Of a stretch of DNA of 64,000 nt, positions 32,876 through 43,047 are shown piece after piece. The notes under the pieces were generated by a model. That model did not search any database, had not been told where the DNA came from, and saw only the letters and a program-made list of their open reading frames with translations. Position 1 is the first letter of the stretch. Each line of letters starts with the position of its first letter. The position numbers were made by a program, and so were the translations under genes. Origin of the DNA: Aquamicrobium sp. LC103 (lineage in GTDB: Bacteria; Pseudomonadota; Alphaproteobacteria; Rhizobiales; Rhizobiaceae). The stretch covers positions 62,001 to 126,000 of the forward strand of contig NZ_LBCQ02000017.1 in NCBI RefSeq assembly GCF_001014615.2, read 5' to 3'.

Positions 32876-34030
32876 ATGGATATTCTCTGGTATGTTGTGA
32901 ACCGCGACGGTCGTTACCCCTGGGACCCAAGTTGGAACCGGCCTGTCGGCATCGACTATCTGCGCGCGCTAGCGACCACGATCGACGCTCGCGGTTATTC
33001 GGGCGCACTTTTCGCCACCCAGCCCAATGGTGGACTTGATCCGTTCATCACTGCAGCAAGCCTTGCGGCGCACACGCGACGGATGCGGTTTTTGCTGGCG
33101 GTTCACCCGTCGCTGTTCACGCCGAGCCAGTTGGTGAAACTGACGACCACGCTTGATCACAATATCGGCGGCAGGCTGGTCCTGAACATCGTGAATGGGC
33201 ATACGAGCCTCGCGCCGGCCGGCGTGCATCTTGCGCATGACGAACGCTACCGCAGGTGCGACGAGTTCCTCGAGGTTTACCGGCGCATGATGTCCGGCGA
33301 GACCGTCGATTTCGATGGCGAGTTCATCAAGGTCAGCGGGGCGAAGGCGGAGTTCCCATCCCTGCAGAAGCCCTATCCTCCGCTCTGGTTCGGAGGCTCG
33401 TCGGACGTCGCCATCGACGTGGCGGCCAAGCACATCGACAAATATCTGACTTGGGGCGAGCCGCCGGCGGAAACCGCCGCTGTCGTCAAGGATGTCCGTG
33501 CGCGGGCGGCCCGGCACGGCCGGAGAATCGGCTTCGGCATCCGGCTCAACCTCATCGTGCGCGATACTGACGAAGAAGCCTGGGACGCAGCCCAGCAAAT
33601 GCTGGATAGCGCAACGGATGAAGCGATCGAAAAGGTTCAGCAAAACAATCGCAAGCAGGACGCAGTCGGCCAGGACCGTCAATCGGCATTCCATGGCGGC
33701 AAGCGCCCGAAACACGCGCGCGATCTGGAGCTCCATCCCAATGTCTGGTCCGGTTTCGGGCTGCTTCGCAATGGCCCCGGCATCGCCATCGTTGGTGGCC
33801 CGGAAGCCGTTGCTGAACGCTTGATCGAATACAAGTCGATCGGCGTGGAATCCTTCATCCTGTCAGGCAATCCGTTCCTCGAGGAAGCTCACCGATTTGC
33901 CGATCAGGTGATGCCGCTGCTTCCGCTCGACGACAGCTGGCAGCAACCGCATGAGCGTGCCGAACCCTATGCCTGGCCAAGCGAGGCAAAGGGCATTCCT
34001 TCCGATAAACGCAAGCCGGAAGCGGCCTGA
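32876..34030 (+). CDS. LLM class flavin-dependent monooxygenase (alkanesulfonate monooxygenase SsuD-like)
   Basis: This 384-residue protein has the bacterial-luciferase-like TIM barrel of SsuD and related two-component FMNH2 monooxygenases: LLAVHPSLFTPSQLVKLTTTLD (parts around 77-98), GRLVLNIVNGH, HDERYRRCDEFLEVYR and PPLWFGGSS. Such enzymes use reduced flavin and oxygen to cleave C-S bonds of sulfonates or sulfones, releasing sulfite or sulfinate. No flavin reductase gene was seen nearby, so FMNH2 must come from elsewhere. It is 13 bp from the aldolase gene and is followed by the SsuA-like gene, so it acts on the imported organosulfur compound. Confidence 0.85.
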   Translation: MDILWYVVNRDGRYPWDPSWNRPVGIDYLRALATTIDARGYSGALFATQPNGGLDPFITAASLAAHTRRMRFLLAVHPSLFTPSQLVKLTTTLDHNIGGRLVLNIVNGHTSLAPAGVHLAHDERYRRCDEFLEVYRRMMSGETVDFDGEFIKVSGAKAEFPSLQKPYPPLWFGGSSDVAIDVAAKHIDKYLTWGEPPAETAAVVKDVRARAARHGRRIGFGIRLNLIVRDTDEEAWDAAQQMLDSATDEAIEKVQQNNRKQDAVGQDRQSAFHGGKRPKHARDLELHPNVWSGFGLLRNGPGIAIVGGPEAVAERLIEYKSIGVESFILSGNPFLEEAHRFADQVMPLLPLDDSWQQPHERAEPYAWPSEAKGIPSDKRKPEAA

Positions 34031-34070
34031 CGTATCCCCCAAAAGAACTGGCGAAATCGGGAGAAAATCG

Positions 34071-35081
34071 ATGACCGCTGCAATCACCCGGCGCCATGCT
34101 TTCTTGGCCGCCCTCACCCTGTCGGCGGCCGCCGTGCTGTCGATAGGCACAATCCCTGTCGCATCCTCTCAGAATTTCGAGAAGATCCGGATCGGGGCCC
34201 CGTTCGGCGCCGTTCCCGGCATCAAGACCGCTATTGAGGAAGGTATCTTCGAGCGCGAAGGCATTGAAATCGAGATCGTGACGCTTGCCGGCGGCCCCAA
34301 CATCCTGGCAGCGACCGTCGGCGGTTCGCTCGAAATCGGATACGCCGATCTCTTCGCTTGGATCGGTGCCCGTGAGAACGGGTTCGACCTGACCTTCCTT
34401 CAAGCGGCCAACGGGCGCGGCAATTCCGACTACATCATAGCCTCCGCCAATAGCGGGATCGAAAAGCCCGCAGATCTCGCAGGCAAGAAGATCGGCACTG
34501 CCGCGCACGCTCAGTCCCGCCTGCGCGTTCGCCTCTACCTGGAACGTTTCGGCGTCGATCCCGACTCGGTCGAATATGTCATCATCAATCAGCGCGAAAC
34601 TGTCGGCGCCGCGCTTGCGTCCGGCCAGATCGATGCATCGATTGCTTCCGACCCGCATGTTGCCCAGTGGGAGCAGCAATATGGCGTCAAGATTCTGGAA
34701 GGCCGGCCGTGGGAGCAGATTCCCGAGCGCACGAGCACGGCCGGCTATTTCGCCACCACGGCTTGGATCGACGCCAACCCGGATCTCGCTGAACGCTTTG
34801 TGAAGGCTGCCCGTGAAGGCTCGAGCATCTACAATGCCTACACGGCCGAACGGAAGGCCGGGATCTCGCTCAAATATGACGACATAGACCTGTTCGAACT
34901 GGAAAAGCAGGTGCCGGGCGTAATCGAGCGTCTGAACGACGTCAATGCGGCTCAATCAGGCCCGGCCGATCTTGGCGCAATCCGCGAGTGGCTGGAGATC
35001 GCGCATGCCAAGGGTGTGATCAACCAGGTCATCGATGTCGAGCCGCTTCTGTACAAGACCGCGACCGCGCCGAGCCTCTAG
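34071..35081 (+). CDS. Sulfonate/nitrate-type ABC transporter substrate-binding protein (SsuA/TauA-like)
   Basis: This 336-residue periplasmic protein has a signal with a twin-Arg start (TRRHAFLAALTLSAAAVL at 6-23, cleavage near residue 33), so Tat or Sec export. The body has the NMT1/SsuA fold: VTLAGGPNILAATVGGSLEIGYAD (parts) and KPADLAGKKIGTA. The start at 34071 follows a GGGAGAAAATCG ribosome-binding site. It captures an aliphatic or aromatic sulfonate or sulfinate for the following ATPase and permease. Confidence 0.85.
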   Translation: MTAAITRRHAFLAALTLSAAAVLSIGTIPVASSQNFEKIRIGAPFGAVPGIKTAIEEGIFEREGIEIEIVTLAGGPNILAATVGGSLEIGYADLFAWIGARENGFDLTFLQAANGRGNSDYIIASANSGIEKPADLAGKKIGTAAHAQSRLRVRLYLERFGVDPDSVEYVIINQRETVGAALASGQIDASIASDPHVAQWEQQYGVKILEGRPWEQIPERTSTAGYFATTAWIDANPDLAERFVKAAREGSSIYNAYTAERKAGISLKYDDIDLFELEKQVPGVIERLNDVNAAQSGPADLGAIREWLEIAHAKGVINQVIDVEPLLYKTATAPSL

Positions 35082-35090
35082 GAGACACCG

Positions 35091-35921
35091 ATGGCCCGGG
35101 TTCATCCTATTCAGGAGCGTGCGCATGCCACGCCGCCGATCAAGGTCAGCCACCTTTCAGTGCGCTTTGATGGAAAACACGGCAGCGTCGACGCCCTCGC
35201 GGACGTATCGCTGACGGTCAAGAGCGGGGAATTCCTCGCACTGGTGGGGCGTTCCGGCTCAGGCAAATCCACGCTTTTGCGTGCGATCGGCGGATTGACG
35301 CGAGCCAGGCAGGGCGGGGTTAGCATTGGCGACGCACGCGTCGATGCGCCGCCCGCTCAAATCCGCTTCGTCGCGCAGGACTATTCCCAATCGCTTCTCC
35401 CGTGGCTGACGGTGCGAGAAAATGTGCGCTTCGGCGAACGTCACGCGGTCGAAGGCAGCAGCGGTGGCGTCACTGCCGTCGAGCAAATCATCGATCGTGT
35501 TGGCTTGTCCCACGCGATCGACCGCTACCCGCGCGAGCTCTCCGGCGGCATGCAGCAACGCGTGGCCATTGCGCGTGCAATTGCCTCGCGCCCGAAGATC
35601 ATCCTTCTGGACGAAGCCTTCGGTTCGGTGGACGCGCTCAGCCGAGCAATGCTGCAGGACATGATGCTCGATTTGTGGAAGGAGTTCGGCTTCACCGCCG
35701 TGCTCGTCACCCACGACATCGATGAGGCCATCTACATGGCCGACCGGGTCATCGTGCTCAACCCTGATGGGAAAGGCATCGGCGCCGAGGTCGATATCTC
35801 GCTCCCGCGCCCTCGGGCGCAGTTGGAGACGCGCGAACATCCCCGTTACCTGGAATATCGCCGCGAACTATTGGGCAGCGTTCTGGCAAAGCCGGCTGAA
35901 AACAAAGCGAGGGCGGCATGA
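35091..35921 (+). CDS. Sulfonate/nitrate-type ABC transporter ATPase (SsuB/TauB-like)
   Basis: This 276-residue ATPase has Walker A GRSGSGKST at 53-61, a Q-loop FVAQDYSQSLLPW, the signature LSGGMQQR and Walker B IILLDEAFGSVDA. The Q-loop followed by LLPW is typical of the SsuB/TauB group. GGAGACACCG precedes the ATG. It overlaps the permease gene by ATGA and energises import of the operon's organosulfur substrate. Confidence 0.9.
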   Translation: MARVHPIQERAHATPPIKVSHLSVRFDGKHGSVDALADVSLTVKSGEFLALVGRSGSGKSTLLRAIGGLTRARQGGVSIGDARVDAPPAQIRFVAQDYSQSLLPWLTVRENVRFGERHAVEGSSGGVTAVEQIIDRVGLSHAIDRYPRELSGGMQQRVAIARAIASRPKIILLDEAFGSVDALSRAMLQDMMLDLWKEFGFTAVLVTHDIDEAIYMADRVIVLNPDGKGIGAEVDISLPRPRAQLETREHPRYLEYRRELLGSVLAKPAENKARAA

Positions 35922-36766
35922 CGATCGCGCCATTGGAAGGCCGAGGCATCGCCGAAAACGAAAGTAAACCAGGGCGCCTGTCGGTTGCGGCGGCAAGGTT
36001 TTTCCAGAGCCGTTCGCTCGGTTGGTTTGCGCTGCTTGTTCTCGTGATGGTTTGGGAGGTGGTCGCGCAGGTTAGCCCGTCGCCGGGGTTGCCTGCTCCG
36101 TCGCGTATCGCGGCTGCATGGTGGCGCGAGATGACAGTTGGGCAACTGAGGTGGCAGCTTGCCGACACGATGATTTCGATGGCCTACGGTTTCGTCTTGT
36201 CGACGATATTTGGTGTGGTGATTGGGGTGGTCATGGCTTGGGTGCGCGTCTTCTACGCGCTGATGGAGCCGCTGGTGGAACTGCTTCGTCCCATACCGAC
36301 CATCATCTTCGTGCCTGTCATCATCCTGTATGTAGGCCTCGGCCGCGAGATGAACGTCATCGCCATCCTCATATCGGCGACGATCCCCATCCTTATCGCA
36401 TCTTATGCGGGCGCCCGCGGAGTGTCGGCCGCGCTGCGCGACACCGCCGCCACCTTCAACCTGTCCTGGTGGCAGACCGTGCGCGAAATCGTGGTACCGG
36501 CCGCGGCACCCGAAATCTTCATCGGCCTGCGGCTGGCGCTTGCAGGTTCGTTCGTTATCGCCATCGCGGCCGGCATGATCGCAGGCAATTCCGGCGTCGG
36601 CTATTATATCATCCACGCCCAGCAAACGCTCGATATCTCCCGCATGTATGCGGGCGCGGCAACCGTTGCCGTGGTGGGTTATCTGCTCAATGCCGGTTTC
36701 CTGCTCGTAGAGCGAAAGGTTCTCCATTGGCATCTGGCGAACGATCGCGCGAGAACCGGCGAATGA
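35918..36766 (+). CDS. Sulfonate/nitrate-type ABC transporter permease (SsuC/TauC-like)
   Basis: This 282-residue membrane protein has about six helices and the SsuC-type segments LPAPSRIAAAWW, LRPIPTIIFVPVIILYVG and the EAA loop (AALRDTAATFNLSWWQTVREIVVPAAAPEI, shown in parts). It forms the pore for the SsuA-like ligand. The start overlaps the ATPase gene and its stop overlaps the desulfinase ATG (ATGA on both sides), so expression of transporter and desulfinase is translationally linked. Confidence 0.9.
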   Translation: MTIAPLEGRGIAENESKPGRLSVAAARFFQSRSLGWFALLVLVMVWEVVAQVSPSPGLPAPSRIAAAWWREMTVGQLRWQLADTMISMAYGFVLSTIFGVVIGVVMAWVRVFYALMEPLVELLRPIPTIIFVPVIILYVGLGREMNVIAILISATIPILIASYAGARGVSAALRDTAATFNLSWWQTVREIVVPAAAPEIFIGLRLALAGSFVIAIAAGMIAGNSGVGYYIIHAQQTLDISRMYAGAATVAVVGYLLNAGFLLVERKVLHWHLANDRARTGE

Positions 36767-37806
36767 GCTTGCATTCGGCGTATGACGAAGTCTGGTACAC
36801 ACGATGCCAGGTGCCGACCGCCAGCGGGATAGCGCTTGATCTCGGATGGTTCGGGGAGCGGTTCGCCCGAGACGGTGCGCAATTCGGAGTGTTGCAGGAT
36901 GCACCGCTCGAAATCTCGCTGTCGCACTACGACCACTCCCTTCGCACGCTCTTCCGAGAAGGCGGAAATGTTCCGGCCATCGTGGCCTACGCGGAAGGCG
37001 CTCCCACCCGTCTGCTCGGCTTGACCTTCATCGACGAAGGACAGGCGATCGTCGCGCACCCCGGTAGGGTTCCTGCGGCAAAGGATATTGCTGGCGCGCG
37101 CATTGCCGTTCCCGCATTTGCCATACGGAAGAACGCCAGCCACGCCAGGGCCATGGCCTTGGGCGGGCTTGAGGCGGCCCTGGGTTCGCTCGAACTTGAT
37201 CCGACGGACGTCACGATCGTCGAAACGCCACCTCAGCGGACCGTGCCGCCGGGACGGCTGCGTACCGAACTCGGGATAAAGGATTGGCCATCACTGCACC
37301 AGATTGCCGATGGTCAAGCAGATGCGGCCTACATCAAGGGCGCCGCCGCGCGCGAGGCCGCCTTTTCACTGGGTCTTCACGTCATTGTGGAGATTGACAC
37401 CCTGCCGATCGAGGCACGCGTGAACAACGGCACGCCGAGGCCGATCACGGTTCACGCGGAGCTTCTGGAGCATCGGCCGGAATGGGTTCTGGATTTTCTT
37501 GCACTGACCTTGAAAGCGGCGGACTGGGCTGCGGCAAATCCTCGGCGCACGGCGGAGATCGTCGGTCAGGAAACGGGTGCCACGGCCGCGCGCATCCAGG
37601 CGCTTTATGGCCCTCAATTCCACATCGGTCTTGCGCCGACGCTGGATCGGCAGCGCATGTCGCTGCTGCAGCTACAGGTCGACCGCCTCGCTCGCCACGG
37701 CTTCATCGATGACGGATTCGACGTGACCGACTGGGCGGAGCCGAAGCTGCTCGAAACCGCTGCACGGCTTGCATTAACATCACGGCCGACCACGCCCGCT
37801 TTCTGA
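36763..37806 (+). CDS. DszB-like sulfinate desulfinase
   Basis: This 347-residue protein resembles 2-(2-hydroxyphenyl)benzenesulfinate desulfinase DszB, a protein with a periplasmic-binding-protein fold that hydrolyses aryl sulfinates to sulfite. From memory the DszB catalytic set is Cys-27, His-60 and Arg-70 with the RxGG motif. Here the aligned residues are Cys-15 (YTRCQVP), His-55 (SLSHYDH) and Arg-65 with REGG at 65-68. The His-to-Arg spacing is the same 10 residues. No signal peptide is present, so it works in the cytoplasm. As the last gene of the operon, coupled to the permease, it would release sulfite from the product of the SsuD-like enzyme or directly from an imported sulfinate. 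Confidence 0.8.
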   Translation: MSLHSAYDEVWYTRCQVPTASGIALDLGWFGERFARDGAQFGVLQDAPLEISLSHYDHSLRTLFREGGNVPAIVAYAEGAPTRLLGLTFIDEGQAIVAHPGRVPAAKDIAGARIAVPAFAIRKNASHARAMALGGLEAALGSLELDPTDVTIVETPPQRTVPPGRLRTELGIKDWPSLHQIADGQADAAYIKGAAAREAAFSLGLHVIVEIDTLPIEARVNNGTPRPITVHAELLEHRPEWVLDFLALTLKAADWAAANPRRTAEIVGQETGATAARIQALYGPQFHIGLAPTLDRQRMSLLQLQVDRLARHGFIDDGFDVTDWAEPKLLETAARLALTSRPTTPAF

Positions 37807-38241
37807 CAAAACATTCAAGGGATATGGCGCCAAATTATTCGGAAAACGAGCGACGTTGCTCCTCAAGAGCCAGACGGTTGTTATCGACGGATCTCTGAGA
37901 GAACCGCCCTTCGCCGTATGCAATCTCTGGACCCGCTCGCGCACAACACTCAGCCTTTTCGGGCCTGTCTTCATCACCTGCAAGGGTGCACCTCCTCTGA
38001 GGTTGGAAGGAAGTCCGTTTGCAGGAAAAGCTGGTGGAAAGTGGAAGTAAACGGCGAGAGCTCTTACAACACCACCGTTTTCCTGTGGTTCAGAGCGATT
38101 GCGTTCCAAACGCAAAACTCTGCCGGAAGCCGGAGTTTTCGTTAAACTTCCGGTTACTGGGCTCACAACTACTGATACCAGCATTCGTCGGCAGTCCCTG
38201 TGTGATACTTCGCTCACCATAAGCTGCCGGTCGTCTTCAGT
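37807..38241. other. Convergent intergenic region without a gene
   Basis: No coding sequence is supported in these 435 bp between the organosulfur operon and the convergent aldo/keto reductase gene. The only structure seen is the hairpin at 38114-38139. Confidence 0.5.
38114..38139. terminator. Bidirectional terminator-like hairpin
   Basis: AAAACTC and GAGTTTT flank an inner CCGG...CCGG stem, giving a hairpin with A- and T-rich ends on both strands. It lies between two convergent genes (plus-strand desulfinase, minus-strand aldo/keto reductase), as expected for a shared terminator, though it is 300 bp from the first. Confidence 0.55.
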
Positions 38242-39844
<1,603 letters not shown>

Positions 39845-40744
39845 TTACGCTCTCCAGCGCGCCTTGAGAAAATCGATTAAGGCACGGAGCTTTGGCATCA
39901 CATGTGTGCGTGATGGATAATAGAGATAGAAACCGGGTGATGACGGCGTGATATCCTCGAGAACGCGTTCAAGTTGACCGCTTCTTACGAAGCCATCGAC
40001 AAGTTCATCAAGCTCGTAAGCAAGTCCCAGCCCTTGGGTTGCCGCGAAAATTTTGGCATTGCTCTCGTTTACGATCAGGCTGCCCTTCACCGCTACTTTG
40101 AGTTCCTCCCCTTCCCGCTCGAACTCCCAGCGATACAATTCACCGGAGCTGCTTCCCCGAAACTGGATGCATCGGTGAAATCTTAGGTCCTCGGCCGTGG
40201 TGGGCCTTCCATGGCGAGCAAAATAGTCCGGCGAGCCCACCACCGAGAGCCTTAGTGGCGGTGTTAAGCGGACTGCGACCATGTCAGCCTCGAGCATTTC
40301 TCCCAATCGTATTCCAGCGTCAAAACCCTCTCTCGATAGATCGGCAAAGCCGTCATCAACAAAGATCTCCAATGACACATTGGGATATATGTTCGCGAAG
40401 TCTTGCATGATCGGCTCGATGACGATTGGCATGGCGACCCGGGGTAAGTTAATTCGCAACAGGCCTTTGGGTTCGCTGCTCAGTTCTCTTACGGCAAGCA
40501 ACGCCCGCAACGTGCCGTCGACAAGCGGACCAGCGTTGGTCACGAATTGCTGGCCTGCCTCCGTCAAACCGACACTCCTCGTCGTGCGGGTGAGAAGCGG
40601 CACGCCAAGTCGAGATTCAAGCTTGGATACAGTCTGACTGAGGGCGGAGCGAGTCACGCCAAACGAGCGTGCTGCCTCGGTGAAATTACGAGTCGACGCG
40701 ACTTTGAGGAATGCCACAACACCATCGAGATCATCCAATTCCAT
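39845..40744 (-). CDS. LysR family transcriptional regulator (CrgA/DsdC-like short type)
   Basis: This 299-residue protein has the N-terminal LysR helix-turn-helix (FLKVASTRNFTEAARSFGVTRSALSQ, given in part, residues 12-37) and the C-terminal effector domain with EGFDAGIRLGE and FVRSGQLERVL, a pattern common in LysR regulators of reductase genes. It is divergent from the SDR gene. A perfect palindrome at 40743-40765 overlaps its own start codon, which suggests autorepression and control of the SDR gene. Confidence 0.9.
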   Translation of the reverse strand: MELDDLDGVVAFLKVASTRNFTEAARSFGVTRSALSQTVSKLESRLGVPLLTRTTRSVGLTEAGQQFVTNAGPLVDGTLRALLAVRELSSEPKGLLRINLPRVAMPIVIEPIMQDFANIYPNVSLEIFVDDGFADLSREGFDAGIRLGEMLEADMVAVRLTPPLRLSVVGSPDYFARHGRPTTAEDLRFHRCIQFRGSSSGELYRWEFEREGEELKVAVKGSLIVNESNAKIFAATQGLGLAYELDELVDGFVRSGQLERVLEDITPSSPGFYLYYPSRTHVMPKLRALIDFLKARWRA

Positions 40745-40765
40745 ACGTTAATTTTCCTAACGTAT
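40743..40765. promoter_or_regulatory. LysR box between the LysR and SDR genes
   Basis: ATACGTTA and TAACGTAT are perfect 8-bp arms around a 7-bp centre, containing the classic T-N11-A layout (GTTA-N7-TAAC). It begins at the LysR start codon and lies about 100 bp upstream of the SDR gene. Confidence 0.65.
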
Positions 40766-40862
40766 TTGTCCAGCTCTCGACAGCTTATCAAAACAAACGT
40801 GGTCGTGCAGACTCTTTTGCCATGCGATCGATATGCCGAATACAGAGTAAGGAGATAACACG

Positions 40863-41834
40863 ATGAGCTCTGGCAATAGTTTTCAGACTCACGATAACGC
40901 GCGACGTGACTTCCTTCGCAATAGCCTGATTGTCGGTACGGTCGTCTCGAGCTCCGGCATGGCGAACACATCGGCAGAGGGACGGGAGGCCACCACGAAC
41001 GGCGTGCTTGCCGGCCGGGTAGCGTTGGTGACAGGCGCCGCCCGCGGCATCGGACGCGCCATATCCGAGGCTTATGTGCGCGAAGGCGCTGCTGTGGCGA
41101 TGGTGGACCTCGCCGATCCGGACGCCGTTCCTCCGGTCGACGGTTATCGTACCGCCAATATGCAGGAGTTCGACGAAGCTGTAGCTGCTGCGGTGAGGTT
41201 CGGCGGGCGCGTGCTGAAGATTCAAGCCGATGTCCGTATACCTGACGAGATGGGGACGGCGGTGGAACGCGCGATGTCGGAGTTCGGAGGTCTCGACATC
41301 GTGGTCGCTAACGCGGGTTGTGTGCGCTGGCATAGTTTTGCCGAGGGTACGGAACTTGATTGGAAAAGCGTCTTCGACGTCAACGTCCATGGCGTATTCA
41401 ATAGCTTCAAGGCGGCCATACCCGCGCTGCGACAGCGCGGTACAGGTCGACTGATCGCCATCTCTTCCATCGGCGGGCGCCAAGGCGTCCCCGGCAACGG
41501 CGCTTACACCTCGACCAAGTGGGCGGTCATAGGCCTCACCAAGCAGGCGGCGCTCGAGTTGGGGCCTGATAACATAACGGTCAACTCTATCGCGCCAGGT
41601 CCGACCGACACACCCATGTACCGGTCGCAAGGCCAGATCCGATCGATGGGAGTAACGACATCGGAAGATCAGGATCGCATTATCGGCCCCATGCTGCCGC
41701 TTGGAGATCTTTCTGTGTTGGAACCAAAGGCCATCGCAGATGCTGCGGTATTTCTCGCCAGTGAAGCTGCAAGTTCGATTTCCGGTATCTCGCTCGATGT
41801 AGCGCGCGGATACAATGCTTCCTATACGGCATGA
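40863..41834 (+). CDS. Short-chain dehydrogenase/reductase with an N-terminal Tat-like signal
   Basis: This 323-residue protein has a classical SDR core: TGAARGIG at 57-64, VANAG near 148-152, Ser-202 in the ISSIGG strand and Tyr-215/Lys-219 in YTSTK. It oxidises or reduces alcohols with NAD(P). Ahead of the core lies an extension of about 48 residues with RRDFLRNSLIVGTVVSSSG, which looks like a twin-arginine signal (RR at 14-15). SDR enzymes normally lack this, and export of an NAD(P)-dependent enzyme would be unusual. A GTAAGGAGATAACACG ribosome-binding site supports this start. The divergent LysR gene probably controls it. Confidence 0.85.
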   Translation: MSSGNSFQTHDNARRDFLRNSLIVGTVVSSSGMANTSAEGREATTNGVLAGRVALVTGAARGIGRAISEAYVREGAAVAMVDLADPDAVPPVDGYRTANMQEFDEAVAAAVRFGGRVLKIQADVRIPDEMGTAVERAMSEFGGLDIVVANAGCVRWHSFAEGTELDWKSVFDVNVHGVFNSFKAAIPALRQRGTGRLIAISSIGGRQGVPGNGAYTSTKWAVIGLTKQAALELGPDNITVNSIAPGPTDTPMYRSQGQIRSMGVTTSEDQDRIIGPMLPLGDLSVLEPKAIADAAVFLASEAASSISGISLDVARGYNASYTA

Positions 41835-41900
41835 GATCAGCGTTCCAGCAATTCCGATCCGTGCGAAAGTGTCGAGCGATCAAGTTGGCAGGCGCACGCA

Positions 41901-42344
41901 TCAGTGCGTCGTTCCAGCCAGTTCCGTTAAGGACACGCACAAATCGGCCAGTTGCCCAGGCGCCCGATTCGAAATCGTGCGGAGAAGCCTTTGGTCTGCC
42001 GTCACAAAGCGTGCCTGCTTCTGGCGCGCTAGCGCGAGATAGATACAATCATAGGCGGGGTGCGACAGGCTAATTGCCAGTTCGGTGGCGGGTTCCAGCA
42101 ACCCTTGCATGGATGCGAAATCGATACCCGAGCGTTCAAGTAAGCGGCTCGCCAGTATCGCTTCCTCGAGAAGCAACTGACCGCGCTGAACCTTTTTGTA
42201 GAGGATGTTGGCGGATTCAGCGATCAGCAATTGAGGCGCAACAAACTGAAACGCTAACCTCAATCCGAGGGCGTTTTCCGTGCCCTCTTCCTTGATCACC
42301 CACTTCACGGCGATGCTGGCGTCGATGACAAGCGTCTCCTTCAG
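41901..42344 (-). CDS. PIN-domain toxin, VapC/FitB-like, with probable CTG start
   Basis: This protein (147 residues if read from CTG 42344) has the four acidic residues of PIN-domain ribonucleases: D8 in LVIDASIAVKW, E43 in LLIAESANI, D99 in HPAYDCIYLALA and D117 in FVTADQRL. VapC toxins cleave RNA and are silenced by the partner antitoxin. The first acidic motif lies upstream of the nearest usual start (GTG 42308), so that start would destroy the active site. No ATG, GTG or TTG exists between the preceding in-frame stop and D8. A CTG overlapping the antitoxin stop as CTGA, where ATGA is normal, is the best candidate start. Confidence 0.8.
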   Translation of the reverse strand: MKETLVIDASIAVKWVIKEEGTENALGLRLAFQFVAPQLLIAESANILYKKVQRGQLLLEEAILASRLLERSGIDFASMQGLLEPATELAISLSHPAYDCIYLALARQKQARFVTADQRLLRTISNRAPGQLADLCVSLTELAGTTH

Positions 42345-42580
42345 CGCTCGTCACGTCCTTCACGCAACAAGACTTCGGAGGGGGTCTGCTGGCGGGATGC
42401 GGTCAGTCTGCGCAGATCAAGGGCAAGATCATCGAATGTGGGCTCAACCTCGGCTTGCAGCGCCTGGCGTAAGATCTCCCGATGCTCGGCTTCCGCCGAC
42501 CGGCCATGGCGGGCGGCGCGAATTTTCAGTTTGACGATCAATTCGTCGTCGAGATTTCGAACGTGCAGGTTGCCAGGCAT
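42341..42580 (-). CDS. FitA-type ribbon-helix-helix antitoxin
   Basis: This 79-residue protein begins with a ribbon-helix-helix DNA-binding unit (LHVRNLDDELIVKLKIRA, residues 5-22, then HGRSAEAEHREILRQAL), the hallmark of FitA/VapB plasmid-stability antitoxins. The C-terminal tail should wrap the PIN toxin encoded directly downstream and block its active site, and the complex usually represses the operon. GGGAGC precedes the ATG at 42580. Its stop overlaps the presumed CTG start of the toxin. Confidence 0.85.
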   Translation of the reverse strand: MPGNLHVRNLDDELIVKLKIRAARHGRSAEAEHREILRQALQAEVEPTFDDLALDLRRLTASRQQTPSEVLLREGRDER

Positions 42581-43047
42581 GATGATGCTCCCAATGAGAT
42601 CATTGAGAGCAAAGATAGCAACAGGAAAAACGCATTTCAAGGAAAACGCGGAAGGGAGGACGGAGAAAACAGAAAAGAGATCGGGCATCCGATGCGACCA
42701 ATCGGATATGAACCAAACACTGGTCGGGGTGAGGGGCGGCGTCGACTATCGCCGCCTATGGCAGCTATCGTCCTATGCCGGTTTTTTTTCATTGACGACC
42801 TGGTCGGCTACAGCACAATGAGCTTTGACAGCCTTCGCTATGTGGCAGCGGTTGACGGTTTCGCCGCCGATGCGCGCAGCGGCGAGCAGCTCTTTGCCTC
42901 ACCAGAAGCTGCTCCTCGATCTCTGACCGAAGCGCTCACCAAGCATCCGCAGTGAACGTGCCCCCAGCCTTGCGTCGGCTCGGATCTGGCGACCCGGCAG
43001 CGCTCACGCCTATCTGAGGTTGGTGCGGTCTGCTGCAGAGGTGGCAA
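42581..43047. other. Region between the toxin-antitoxin pair and the enolase-superfamily gene
   Basis: No gene is supported in these 467 bp. An open frame on the plus strand ends at 42955, but its first half is antisense to the antitoxin and it has no recognised domain. An eight-base T run at 42783-42790 is not preceded by a clear stem. Confidence 0.4.

Noticed and set aside
42482-42955. A 157-codon frame on the plus strand.
   Set aside because: Its first third is antisense to the antitoxin gene and the rest shows no domain.
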